This document shows positions 19,472-28,037 of a stretch of DNA of 64,000 bases, one piece after another. The position numbers and the translations under genes were made by a program. Where the stretch lies: the NCBI RefSeq assembly GCF_000227665.2, contig NZ_CP007030.1:372001-436000 (forward strand). The letters run 5' to 3'. Position 1 is the first letter of the stretch, and the number at the start of each line of letters is the position of its first letter. Under the pieces are notes generated by a model. It did no database searches. It saw only the letters and a program-made list of their open reading frames with translations, and was not told the origin of the DNA. This stretch comes from Thiomicrospira aerophila AL3. Lineage in GTDB: Bacteria > Pseudomonadota > Gammaproteobacteria > Thiomicrospirales > Thiomicrospiraceae.

Positions 19472-20878
19472 ATGTGGGCTAGCTGGCGGAGTGGAAGGGT
19501 TATAACAGGCGTCGGGCTAGCCTTGTGGGGATTAGCGTTGTTTGGGTTAGCTTGGTCAGCGGTGATGGCACAGCCGCCCACATCTCATCAATCTTCGCAA
19601 GCTACCAGGCCTGCTGAAGTGGTGGATGTGTCGCGATTGCAGATGTTGGATTATGAAATTGCGCTGCTGCGTGCAGAAATTGCGCTGCGCCAAGGCGATC
19701 GAAATGCGTTTTTACCAGCCTATGAGCAGTTGCGTCGTTTACCTTCAATCAGTGAATTTGAACTGCGTTGGCAATGGGTGAGCGAGCAAGCTCAGCGCTT
19801 GAATTGGTTGGCCGTTGAACCTCAAACATCATCACCCAATGCCACCGTTCCGCGCCGTACTTCAGGTTTTGTGAAAGCGGCAATGGCTGATCGCATGACG
19901 CTGGTGGCACCCTTAAGTGGCGAACTTTCTCCAGCAGGCCTGGCGCTCCAGCAGGTGTTGTTAAACCATTATCCGCATAAGGTGTTATCATTTGTTGACA
20001 CGACGGGTCAGCGTGCATCGGCTCTTATTCCAGCGATTGAGGCCACGAAAGCGGATTTGTTAATTATCCTAGAGCGACGCGAACTGACTGCACAGTTAGC
20101 TCAACACTTTCATGATCAACCGGCTATTCTTTTTCATCCAGGCCGTCTATTAGATCCTAGCTTTCAGCGAGTGTTAAATCCCACTTATGAACAGCAAGCT
20201 ATGGCTGTTAAAACATGGCTTGAGGATCAACATTACAGACAGATTACCTGGTTACAATGGCGGGGTGCGTCGATACAGGTGCTTAATCGCGTAAATCTAG
20301 AGTTGGGGAAAAACCTCCAGCCTTTAGAGGTGGAGTCTAACGCGCAACTTAATGATTTAGTCGCACAGCGTTTTGGTCATCAAGAAAGTCAGGCGCGTCA
20401 AAACTGGTTGGCAAGGGTTATTGATCGCCCGCTGACGGGGATGGGGCGCAGTCGCCAAGATCAAACTAGGGTGGTTTTTTATGGTCCAATGGAGCAAGCC
20501 ATGTTGTTGCGGCCATTGTTGGAGTATCACCAGCAAGATTTGCCGATTTTTTGGATTCCATCTGAGTTACCGGATGTGGCGTTTTTTAATCTAAGTTTAG
20601 CGCGTTGGCAAACGACCAATGCCTTATTACCTAGTCACTTTTTGGCTAATTTATCTCAAGAATCCACGCTTAGTTCAGAAGATGGCTTGTTTTTTGCTCT
20701 AGGTGAAGTCATGGTGGAATTGATTAGACGTTCGGCTCAACCTTTGCCTGATCAGTTCGACACAGAGTTTGGTCGCGTATGGGTAAGCGAGCGGGGTGAG
20801 TTTAGTTTGGGGCAACAATGGTATCGTTTAAATCGTGGTTTGGAGCCACTTGATAGTTTAAACAGCCAGACTCGTTAA
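19472..20878 (+). CDS. LppC/LpoA-like periplasmic-binding-fold protein
   Basis: About 468 residues. The ATG at 19472, four bases after the pepN stop, starts a hydrophobic export segment (about residues 10-32). A helical, TPR-like N-terminal part (about 50-110) is followed by a domain starting LVAPLSGELSPAGLALQQVLL, which resembles the opening of the LpoA/YraM family of penicillin-binding-protein activators; later FYGPMEQAMLLRPLLEY and LPIFWIPSELP match the second half of that fold. No lipobox Cys is seen, unlike classical LpoA, so it may be periplasmic or membrane anchored. The homology is distant and the role in peptidoglycan synthesis is inferred. It is tightly linked to pepN. Confidence 0.5.
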   Translation: MWASWRSGRVITGVGLALWGLALFGLAWSAVMAQPPTSHQSSQATRPAEVVDVSRLQMLDYEIALLRAEIALRQGDRNAFLPAYEQLRRLPSISEFELRWQWVSEQAQRLNWLAVEPQTSSPNATVPRRTSGFVKAAMADRMTLVAPLSGELSPAGLALQQVLLNHYPHKVLSFVDTTGQRASALIPAIEATKADLLIILERRELTAQLAQHFHDQPAILFHPGRLLDPSFQRVLNPTYEQQAMAVKTWLEDQHYRQITWLQWRGASIQVLNRVNLELGKNLQPLEVESNAQLNDLVAQRFGHQESQARQNWLARVIDRPLTGMGRSRQDQTRVVFYGPMEQAMLLRPLLEYHQQDLPIFWIPSELPDVAFFNLSLARWQTTNALLPSHFLANLSQESTLSSEDGLFFALGEVMVELIRRSAQPLPDQFDTEFGRVWVSERGEFSLGQQWYRLNRGLEPLDSLNSQTR

Positions 20879-20909
20879 CTAATAAATTAAAGCTTTGGCA
20901 TTTTGAGCC

Positions 20910-20956
20910 GTAGCCTAAACTATATAAGTATGAAATCTATCAGTAGCTTAGGCTAC
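20910..20956 (+). promoter_or_regulatory. Long inverted repeat upstream of the acidic membrane protein gene
   Basis: GTAGCCTAA (20910-20918) pairs with TTAGGCTAC (20948-20956), and the arms extend to 11 of 12 matched bases. The 29 bases between hold TATATAAG, a possible -10 box. It lies 24 bases before the ATG at 20981, so it could be an operator pair or a 5' leader hairpin. It lacks a T-run suited to terminating the upstream gene. Confidence 0.4.
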
Positions 20957-20980
20957 TCGACTTAAAAATTGGATGTACCT

Positions 20981-22069
20981 ATGGCTGAAAATAATAGTAA
21001 CAATCCGGATGACATTGATGATATTGATGCATTGCTGGATGAGTTATCAAATGAAAAACTAGATCCTGATATGGCGGCATTTGATGATTCAACAGATTTA
21101 GTTGATAAGGATGTTACTTTTTCTGATCAAGCGCCAGAGTCAAGTCAGCCTGCAGAAATCTCTTCAACTGCTGAACAGCCAGCTTTTGACAAAGACCCGA
21201 TTTCATCAAGTGATGATTCGTTTTTAAATGACGCTGCTATGATGGCAGCCACTACGGCTGTGGCTTCTGCCGCTGCAATCAATTCAAACAATGCAGCTAA
21301 ACCATCGCAGCAAAATATCCAAGAAACTCAATCAACAAACCAATCACAATTCGATGAATTCGATGAACTTACAGGTATAGATGAAATGGACCCTAATGCA
21401 AATAAGCCAGTCACTGTGATGCTTACAGATGAACAGGCCGCACAGTTACAAAAAACTAAATCTTTAAGTTTGTTATCTGCTGGATTAATGATTACCTTTT
21501 CCTTGGGCGCATTCATTATGGCCTCTTTGGCTTGGCTCAATAGCGGCTCAGGTCATTTGACCGGGGCGATTCAAGTTCAGCATGAGAACAGTGAGCAACA
21601 AAGGTTACTGTTACAGAGTATTAATCAACAGCTAAGCACTTTAGAACAAAAAGTCGACGTGAGTCGTTTGTTAATCGATGATTTGTTGGCGCAAGCACAG
21701 AGTGAGTCCAATCAAACTTTTCCTGCTGCGGTTGCAGAGGTTGCCCCTCCTGCACCTGTAGCACCTACGCCAGTCGCTGCACCTAGTGTTCAAGTTAATA
21801 CTGACGCGTTACAGCGTCGTATCGAGCAAGTGCAGCGTACTGCTAATACTATCCAGAGTCGGGTAACTGAAATTAATAAACAGTTTGAGCAGTTGAGTGT
21901 GCAGCAGCAAAACACCACCAAGGCCGTCAGAGAGCTTGAGAAGGCCTGGTTAGAGCAGCTATTGGCGCAAAAAGAACAACAGCTAGAGCAGCAAGCTGAA
22001 GAGTCGGCAACAGTTGCCCCTGATGCGTATCGTTATGTTGCGCCTAATAGCCATTTTAGTTTTCCATAA
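20981..22069 (+). CDS. Unknown acidic membrane protein with a coiled-coil
   Basis: 362 residues, family not recognised. Residues 1-145 are strongly acidic and low in complexity (many Asp, Glu, Ser, Asn; the segment DDIDDIDALLDELSNEKLDP is typical). One transmembrane helix lies at about 158-182. Beyond it is a Gln-rich coiled-coil (about 190-225), a Pro/Ala spacer (VAPPAPVAPTPVAAPS), a second coiled-coil (about 260-340), and a short tail. Topology would put the acidic part in the cytoplasm and the coils in the periplasm. I chose the ATG at 20981 (GGAT upstream) over the TTG four codons earlier. The next gene encodes an LPP20 lipoprotein, so a shared envelope or motility role is possible. Confidence 0.75.
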   Translation: MAENNSNNPDDIDDIDALLDELSNEKLDPDMAAFDDSTDLVDKDVTFSDQAPESSQPAEISSTAEQPAFDKDPISSSDDSFLNDAAMMAATTAVASAAAINSNNAAKPSQQNIQETQSTNQSQFDEFDELTGIDEMDPNANKPVTVMLTDEQAAQLQKTKSLSLLSAGLMITFSLGAFIMASLAWLNSGSGHLTGAIQVQHENSEQQRLLLQSINQQLSTLEQKVDVSRLLIDDLLAQAQSESNQTFPAAVAEVAPPAPVAPTPVAAPSVQVNTDALQRRIEQVQRTANTIQSRVTEINKQFEQLSVQQQNTTKAVRELEKAWLEQLLAQKEQQLEQQAEESATVAPDAYRYVAPNSHFSFP

Positions 22070-22110
22070 ATATTAACATCGTCCTTATTGAGTAATAAAA
22101 GGAATTAGTA

Positions 22111-22722
22111 ATGAAAAAATTATCTGCCATCACATTAGGGGTAGCCAGTGTTATGTTAATGTCGGGTTGTCATACAACGCCCCATTCTCAACCGGTTAAC
22201 TATTCAAATGTAGCTATGACAAAGGATACGGTTTCCCCAGAGGCGCGCAGAGGCATGGCCCCGCCTAGCACATCACAGCCAGCACCTACTCAAGCCGCTT
22301 TACCACCCACAGCCCCCGTAGCTGCACCAGCTCCAGCAAGAGCATCCTCTGAGCTCATTCGCATTACGGCGGTAGGTTATGGTGCTGAAATTCCATTCGA
22401 AGGCATGACGCCAGGGCAGCGTCGTTTAATGGCTATTCGTGCCTCTAAACTCGATGCGTATCGTTCATTAGCAGAGCAGTTGTATGGTATTAGTATTGAC
22501 AGTAATACATCGGTGGCCAGTTTAGCAGCACAAAACGATAGTTTTCGCGCAAGAGTGAATTCGACGGTCAGAGGCGCGAGGGTTATTAGTATTACACCTA
22601 TGGCGGATAATAATTATGAGACAGTGATGGAAGTATTTGTTGATCGTCAATTTTTTGATCAGGTGTTTGTTAAGCAGCAGGACGAATCGCCTGCTGTGAT
22701 AACACCTAATCAAGTTAGATAA
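22111..22722 (+). CDS. LPP20/FlgP-type lipoprotein
   Basis: 203 residues with a lipobox LMSGC (lipidated Cys20), so exported and lipid-anchored. A Pro/Ala spacer (about 50-78) precedes the LPP20-type domain: RITAVGYG, RLMAIRASKLDAYRSLAEQL, GISIDSNTSVASLA, VRGARVISITPM and the final strand ETVMEVFVD. This domain occurs in FlgP and other lipoproteins associated with flagella in Vibrio and Campylobacter. No flagellar gene is in the window, so the flagellar link is a family-level hint only. AAAAGGA lies eight bases before the ATG. It follows the acidic coiled-coil gene by 41 bases and meets pfk tail to tail. Confidence 0.75.
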   Translation: MKKLSAITLGVASVMLMSGCHTTPHSQPVNYSNVAMTKDTVSPEARRGMAPPSTSQPAPTQAALPPTAPVAAPAPARASSELIRITAVGYGAEIPFEGMTPGQRRLMAIRASKLDAYRSLAEQLYGISIDSNTSVASLAAQNDSFRARVNSTVRGARVISITPMADNNYETVMEVFVDRQFFDQVFVKQQDESPAVITPNQVR

Positions 22723-22723
22723 G

Positions 22724-23980
22724 TTATTTTTTAAAATCCGGTAGTTTTTTCTCAACTTGTGTCCAAGTAATTGGGCGCAAGTCTGGTAGGCCATCATGCC
22801 ATTTCATATCTCTTTCGCCCTTAACCAACGGCCGTAAATACTCAAGTGCTTGTTCGGTTATATCCATACCATCAGCCGTTAAGAAGTGATCAGGCACCCT
22901 GGCTTCTAATTCAGCCACATCCGCCAAAGCAAAGTTTTCAAAGTGCCATCGGAAAGGGGTGTCTTGTGTTTTTTGAACGAGTGGCAGTATGCCGTGTTCG
23001 CCCTTATGCGCGGCATGGACGGCTGCTGCACCGGCCTCGTAAGCCATTTGCCAATCGGTTGCTGATACACATAATGCCGATGAGCGTTGTAAGTAGTCTG
23101 GATTGGCACTATGGGTTTTAATATTTAGAGCATGTTCAACCTGTTGCGCAAGTTTTTGTGCCACACCGCCATATTGTGTATAGACTTTGCCATTGGCATG
23201 TTCTTCACGCGCCACAGCTAAAGACTTGCCGTTAGCATCACGCAAGCCTTCTGATGCCATACACACACAGTAGCCGTGGCTGTTAATTAGATCTGTAACT
23301 CTGGCTAAAAAAGCGGATTCGTCAAAAGCGCGCTCAGCGGGTAGGATAATTAATGGCAAGTCTGCTATCACGTCTTTAACCAGGCCTGCTGAAAGTGCTA
23401 ACCAACCGACGTTACGTCCCATGGCCTCCATGACAAAGAACTTTGTTGAGCTGGCTGACATGGATTGTACATCCAGCGTTGCTTGTAAAAAGTGACTGGC
23501 TAGAAACTTGGCCGCACTGCCAAAGCCAGGACTGCAGTGGCTCAGCGCAAGGTCATTATCAATGGTTTTAGCGACACCGATACAGCGTAGCGGATAGCCT
23601 TTTGATTGACAGTAGTCGGCGACTTTTTGAGCGGTTAACATCGAACCGTTACCGCCATTGTAGAAAAAAGTACCAATGTCGTAGTGACTAAAAATTTGTA
23701 ATAAGCGTTCGTATTGGTCAGGTCGATTTTCAATGGTATCAAGATCAAAGCGACAAGCTTGAAACGCACCGCCTGGTAAGCGTTTTAGACGCTCGAGCGT
23801 TGTTTCACTTATGTTTGTTAAATCAACCAGTTTTTCATCAAGCAAACCTTCGATGCCATTAATAGCCGCATAAATGCGTGGGGTTTGGCCATAGCTTCTG
23901 AGTGTTTCAATTACACCAGCGGCACTTGCGTTAATCACTGAGGTAATGCCTCCCGCTTGGGCATAGAGCGCGTTATGCAT
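22724..23980 (-). CDS. 6-phosphofructokinase, diphosphate-dependent subfamily by similarity
   Basis: A 418-residue phosphofructokinase. The active-site loops are GGNGS at 109-113, KTIDNDL at 138-144 and MGRNVGWL near 186-193. In the superfamily, Asp at the position equal to E. coli residue 104 with Lys at 124 indicates diphosphate use, and Gly at both indicates ATP. Here the first is Gly and the second is Lys, so the donor cannot be read directly. Overall length and the NGG..S..TA layout fit the bacterial PPi-type group seen in methylotrophs and sulfur oxidisers. It follows rnd by 14 bases and is likely co-transcribed with it. Confidence 0.85.
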   Translation of the reverse strand: MHNALYAQAGGITSVINASAAGVIETLRSYGQTPRIYAAINGIEGLLDEKLVDLTNISETTLERLKRLPGGAFQACRFDLDTIENRPDQYERLLQIFSHYDIGTFFYNGGNGSMLTAQKVADYCQSKGYPLRCIGVAKTIDNDLALSHCSPGFGSAAKFLASHFLQATLDVQSMSASSTKFFVMEAMGRNVGWLALSAGLVKDVIADLPLIILPAERAFDESAFLARVTDLINSHGYCVCMASEGLRDANGKSLAVAREEHANGKVYTQYGGVAQKLAQQVEHALNIKTHSANPDYLQRSSALCVSATDWQMAYEAGAAAVHAAHKGEHGILPLVQKTQDTPFRWHFENFALADVAELEARVPDHFLTADGMDITEQALEYLRPLVKGERDMKWHDGLPDLRPITWTQVEKKLPDFKK

Positions 23981-23994
23981 AGGGTGAGTCCTTT

Positions 23995-25167
23995 TTAAAT
24001 ATCTACAGCTGAGGTTGAGAGTGAAAGTTTCGGTTGCTCATGTTTATTTTTATGGACAAGGCGTAAATGGGATTGTCCATTAATAAATTGTTTGAGTAGC
24101 TTGCCAAGTAATAATTCGCGCCAGCCATGGTTGAGTTGAGAGGGCTGCTGAAGCAATAGTGCCGTAAGTTCATGTTTATTAGTTAAATTGGGTAGGTGAA
24201 TACCTTGTTCATGAGCCACTTGTTGACTAATTGCGTGCAAGACTTGAAGCACTATCTGTTGTTCATGACTTAATGTGATGGGTTTCTGTGCGACAGGCCA
24301 GTTTTCAGCGTCTTGCATGGCTTTATCAAGCACTCGAATAAGACTTTCTCCGTGTTGACGAATTGTCTCACCATCAAATTGATTGAGTTTATGGAGGTCT
24401 TGTACTTCTCGAACAGGGCGCTTAGCTAATTGAATTAATGCTTCGTCATTGACAATCCATTTACGCGGTTGATTAAGTGTGACAGCCTGTTCTTCTCGCC
24501 AAGCGGCTAAGTGCTTGAGTAGACCAAGTTGTTTGTTACTCAGGCTAGATGAGGGCTTCATTCTTAGCCAAGCCTGAGCCGGCTCAGTTCGATACAGCGA
24601 CGGGTCGGTCAAGTTATTAAAATCAGCTTGAATGGCTTGACGTTGTGTAGGGGTGAGTGACTTTAGCAAAATCGGATAGGCTTGTGCTAAATGCCAAACG
24701 TCTGCTGCTGCATATTCAAGCTGTTCATCAAGTAGTGGACGATCCAGCCACTGTGTGCGAGCTTGATCTTTGTTAATATTTTCTCCACATAGCTTTTCAA
24801 TTAAGCGCGCGTAACTCGCTTGGTCTCCTAAGCCTAAAAAAACACTGGCAATCTGGGTGTCGAAAATAGGCAATGGCATGCACTCTGCCTGTTGATAAAG
24901 AATTTCTAAGTCTTGCCGGGCGGCATGAAATACTTTTGTAATGTTAGTGTTGCTGAATAATTGCCATAAGGGAATTAAATTCTTTATGGATAAAGGATCA
25001 ATTATGTAAACGGCAAGGGTCGGAGTAGCAATTTGGATCAGTGCGAGTTGCGCAAAAAAAGTATCTTGGCGCATAAATTCAGTATCCACAGCAAGCCATT
25101 TATGTTGTTTTAGCTCGATACATAGGGTGTTAAGTGCAGTGTCATCTGTAATAAGTTGGAAGTTCAT
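23995..25167 (-). CDS. rnd: Ribonuclease D
   Basis: A 390-residue 3'-to-5' exoribonuclease for tRNA and small RNA maturation. The DEDD motifs are visible: exo I VDTEFMRQDTFFAQLAL near 28, exo II HAARQDLEIL near 88, and exo III YAAADVWHLAQAY near 152. A HRDC domain follows with LAAWREEQAVTLNQPRKWIV near 216, and a C-terminal helical region ends in a Lys-rich tail. Length and layout are usual. It is the first gene of the rnd-pfk pair and diverges from the DUF2189 gene across a 212-base AT-rich gap. Confidence 0.94.
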   Translation of the reverse strand: MNFQLITDDTALNTLCIELKQHKWLAVDTEFMRQDTFFAQLALIQIATPTLAVYIIDPLSIKNLIPLWQLFSNTNITKVFHAARQDLEILYQQAECMPLPIFDTQIASVFLGLGDQASYARLIEKLCGENINKDQARTQWLDRPLLDEQLEYAAADVWHLAQAYPILLKSLTPTQRQAIQADFNNLTDPSLYRTEPAQAWLRMKPSSSLSNKQLGLLKHLAAWREEQAVTLNQPRKWIVNDEALIQLAKRPVREVQDLHKLNQFDGETIRQHGESLIRVLDKAMQDAENWPVAQKPITLSHEQQIVLQVLHAISQQVAHEQGIHLPNLTNKHELTALLLQQPSQLNHGWRELLLGKLLKQFINGQSHLRLVHKNKHEQPKLSLSTSAVDI

Positions 25168-25244
25168 AACTCGTTTTCATTAAATATTATGAAATGATTT
25201 TATCAAGTTTAATTATATAAACCTAAGAATTATCTATTATAAAT

Positions 25245-25272
25245 TTTGCATAATTTTTTGCTATTGTATAAC
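25245..25272 (+). promoter_or_regulatory. Candidate promoter of the DUF2189 gene
   Basis: TTTGCA (25245-25250) and TATAAC (25267-25272) with a 16-base spacer, about 108 bases before the ATG. The whole 25168-25379 gap is AT-rich and contains other partial boxes, so the choice is weak. Confidence 0.35.
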
Positions 25273-25379
25273 TGTGGTAACGCTTTATAGCCCTCAATTT
25301 ACATCGCTTAGAAGCTTGTTGTATAGGGTTTTTTCAGAGGGTTGTATCTGTGATTTTATAATCGTTATAGGAGGCAATC

Positions 25380-26222
25380 ATGTCTGGTAATACACAAACT
25401 TATGGGCACATTCCATCGAATGAACATGTCCACGATCATGTCACCGAACAAGGTGAGCATATCATTTCTACAGACGCCAAAATAGCCGATATTGGTAGCT
25501 GGTTAAAACGCGGCTGGCAAGATATGGCAGAGTCACCCGGTATTTCATTTTTCTACGGTGCTATCATGGCCTTATCGGTCGTACTAGTTTATTTTTCATT
25601 TAGAAGCAATCCGATTCACATGTTTACGATAGCAACGGTATTTGTCATGTTGTCACCTTTTTTGGCAACAGGCTTATATTATGCCGCTAAACAGTTGGAA
25701 GAAGGAAAAAAACCGAAATTGATTGATTCTATGGTGTCTTGGAAAGCTAATGCCGGCGACATCGGCTTCTATGCAGCGGTGTTAGGTGTCATAACTGCGG
25801 CTTGGGCTATTTTTACCCCGCTATTAGCTGCTATTGTTGCCCAATCACATGGTTTACTTATTGTCGATCCGAGTTTGGGATTGATGGGCTTTGTACTGTC
25901 TGAAGCGGGTTTAAAGTTCATGGCTTACTTTGTAGTGCTTGCTGTTGCGTTGACAGCATTTGTATTCACTATTAGCGTGGTCACTATCCCGTTGTTAATG
26001 AAAGATAAAAATATTGGTGCGGTCCAAGCGATGATTATCAGTTTCCAAATTTCTATGGAAAATAAATTGGTCATGGCTGTATGGGCATCGGTGATTGCCG
26101 TGTTGTTGGCCATTGCAATTTTCTCACTAGGATTGGGTATGCTGATTGTGATGCCATTACTGGGTTATGCGAGCTGGCATGCGTTCAATGATTTGGTGAA
26201 AATTGTGCCAGCTAACAAATAA
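25380..26222 (+). CDS. DUF2189-family integral membrane protein
   Basis: 280 residues, function unknown. A His-rich N-terminal tail (EHVHDHVTEQGEH, about 17-30) is followed by IADIGSWLKRGWQDMAESPG, the entry motif of DUF2189, and six hydrophobic segments up to the C-terminus (LGYASWHAFNDLVK). The His cluster could bind metal but lies outside the conserved domain. AGGAGG lies six bases upstream of the ATG, an exceptionally good ribosome site. It is a single-gene unit with its own terminator; no partner suggests a role. Confidence 0.85.
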   Translation: MSGNTQTYGHIPSNEHVHDHVTEQGEHIISTDAKIADIGSWLKRGWQDMAESPGISFFYGAIMALSVVLVYFSFRSNPIHMFTIATVFVMLSPFLATGLYYAAKQLEEGKKPKLIDSMVSWKANAGDIGFYAAVLGVITAAWAIFTPLLAAIVAQSHGLLIVDPSLGLMGFVLSEAGLKFMAYFVVLAVALTAFVFTISVVTIPLLMKDKNIGAVQAMIISFQISMENKLVMAVWASVIAVLLAIAIFSLGLGMLIVMPLLGYASWHAFNDLVKIVPANK

Positions 26223-26244
26223 TAAGCAAACACTCTCCATCATT

Positions 26245-26271
26245 AACTCAGCCACGCGCTGAGTTTTTTTT
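26245..26271 (+). terminator. Intrinsic terminator after the DUF2189 gene
   Basis: Eight-base stem AACTCAGC / GCTGAGTT with a five-base loop and a run of eight or more T. It lies 22 bases after the stop codon. Confidence 0.9.
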
Positions 26272-26321
26272 ATTTAAGCTAGCCTCAAACGCTATAATAT
26301 TCATATCTATCAGGAGTAGCT

Positions 26322-27725
26322 ATGCGCATACATATTTTGGGTATTGCGGGAACCTTTATGGGCGGTGTGGCGCAATTAGCGCAGGCGTTGGGGCATCAAG
26401 TCAGTGGTTCGGATAAAGCCGTTTATCCACCGATGAGTGATCAGTTAGCTGACGCTGGCATTCCGATTACCGACTTAGACGATTTAAGTTTTTTGGATGA
26501 AGATGTGGATTTGGTAGTGATTGGGAATGCCATGACGCGCGGGATGTTAGCCGTTGAAGCCACGTTGAATCGTCATCAAGCTTATTGCTCCGGCCCCGAG
26601 TGGTTAGCGCGTTATTTACTTAAAGACCGCTGGGTGTTGGGTGTAGCCGGTACGCATGGTAAAACCACGACGTCTGCCATGTTAGCCTGGATTTTAGAGT
26701 CAGCAGGCCTGGCACCAGGGTTTTTAATTGGTGGGGTACCAGAAAATTTTGGTCAATCGGCCCGTTTGGGGTCGGCGCCTTTTTTTGTTGTAGAGGCTGA
26801 TGAATACGATACAGCGTTTTTTGATAAACGGTCTAAATTTGTCCATTACCATCCAAGAACACTCGTTTTAAATAATCTCGAGTTTGATCATGCTGATATT
26901 TTTAGCGACCTGTCAGCAATCCAAACGCAATTCCATCATCTCATTCGAACCGTGCCCAGTAATGGATTGGTGGTGATGCCGGCCAACGAGCCAGCGCTTG
27001 ATGTGGTACTGGATAAAGGCTGTTGGACGCCAGTATGCCGTCATAATGCTGGGCAAGCCGCTGCTCATTCGCATTGGCATTCGGTACTTATTAAGGCTGA
27101 TGCCAGTGAGTTTGAGGTGTGGTATAGAGGGCATTTGGAGGGCGTAGTGCGTTGGTCTTTAACCGGTGAGCATAATGTTCGCAACGGAATGAGTGCGATT
27201 ATTGCCGCCCAACACGCCGGTGTGCCCGTTGCGCAGGCAATTGATGCTATGGCTTATTTTAAGGGGGTAAAACGTCGCATGACCCACCTAGCAAGCCTGG
27301 CGGATATTAATCTTTATGACGATTTTGCCCACCATCCTACTGCAATTGCCACGACCTTAGCGGGTCAAAAAGCTAAAATAACCCTATCTGCGAAGCCACG
27401 ACGTTTAGTCGCGGTGTGTGAGCCCCGTTCCAATACGATGCGAATGGGCGTGTTTAGTGAGCAGCTGGTGGCCGCTTTTGATCCTGCTGATAAGGTGATG
27501 TTATATATTGATCCCAAATGGGGTTGGCAATTACCTGACTCTGCGCGATTTAAGCGTCACATTGAAATCTTTTCGAGTTATGAAGCGCTATATGAAGGAT
27601 TGATGGCGCAGATCAAACAGGGCGATGATGTAGTCTTTATGAGTAATGGCAGTTTCGCGAGCTTACCAGCCAAAGTCACCCAAGGTTTACAGAAAACCTT
27701 GAAAGAATTTGGGCTGGTTCACTAA
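26322..27725 (+). CDS. mpl: UDP-N-acetylmuramate:tripeptide ligase (peptidoglycan recycling)
   Basis: A 467-residue Mur-ligase family enzyme that joins recovered L-Ala-gamma-D-Glu-meso-DAP to UDP-MurNAc. It starts MRIHILGIAGTFMGGVAQLA, the Mpl form of the Rossmann motif that differs from MurC. The ATP loop GTHGKTTTSAML is at about 109-120, with the later VVEADEYDTAFFDKRSKF and NNLEFDHADIF blocks also Mpl-like. TCAGGAG lies upstream of the ATG. It is followed closely by a DUF1840 gene and the receptor gene, an arrangement with no obvious functional link. Confidence 0.94.
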   Translation: MRIHILGIAGTFMGGVAQLAQALGHQVSGSDKAVYPPMSDQLADAGIPITDLDDLSFLDEDVDLVVIGNAMTRGMLAVEATLNRHQAYCSGPEWLARYLLKDRWVLGVAGTHGKTTTSAMLAWILESAGLAPGFLIGGVPENFGQSARLGSAPFFVVEADEYDTAFFDKRSKFVHYHPRTLVLNNLEFDHADIFSDLSAIQTQFHHLIRTVPSNGLVVMPANEPALDVVLDKGCWTPVCRHNAGQAAAHSHWHSVLIKADASEFEVWYRGHLEGVVRWSLTGEHNVRNGMSAIIAAQHAGVPVAQAIDAMAYFKGVKRRMTHLASLADINLYDDFAHHPTAIATTLAGQKAKITLSAKPRRLVAVCEPRSNTMRMGVFSEQLVAAFDPADKVMLYIDPKWGWQLPDSARFKRHIEIFSSYEALYEGLMAQIKQGDDVVFMSNGSFASLPAKVTQGLQKTLKEFGLVH

Positions 27726-27743
27726 TCTTAATGGAAGAACGAC

Positions 27744-28037
27744 ATGATTGTATTTAGTACACCCCACCATGCTGAAGTCAAAATGTTTGATGACTTGGCC
27801 AAATTTGCGATTAGTAAAATGGGTGCCAGCGATGCCTTGCCCAGTGCGTTATCTGGCGAACTCTTGGCAGAGAGTGTAGCCAAATTGTCGCAAGCACGTG
27901 AACAGGCGCAAAAAACAGCCGCCAGTTGGGGTGAAGACGGTGTCGCGCTTGCGGTTAGATTAGCACCACTTGAAGCGTTACTTGATTACGCTGTCGTAAA
28001 TAATCAAACGGTGATGTGGGAGCGCTCGGCTTGGTAA
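27744..28037 (+). CDS. DUF1840-family protein
   Basis: A 97-residue small cytoplasmic protein. It begins MIVFSTPHHAEVKMFDDLAK, the DUF1840 pattern (strand, then a Met-Phe-acidic helix), with ISKMGASDALPSAL and a helical C-terminal half ending in RLAPLEALLDYAV. Function unknown for the whole family. It lies 18 bases after mpl and its end overlaps the start region of the TonB-dependent receptor, so the three genes are probably co-transcribed. Confidence 0.8.
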   Translation: MIVFSTPHHAEVKMFDDLAKFAISKMGASDALPSALSGELLAESVAKLSQAREQAQKTAASWGEDGVALAVRLAPLEALLDYAVVNNQTVMWERSAW

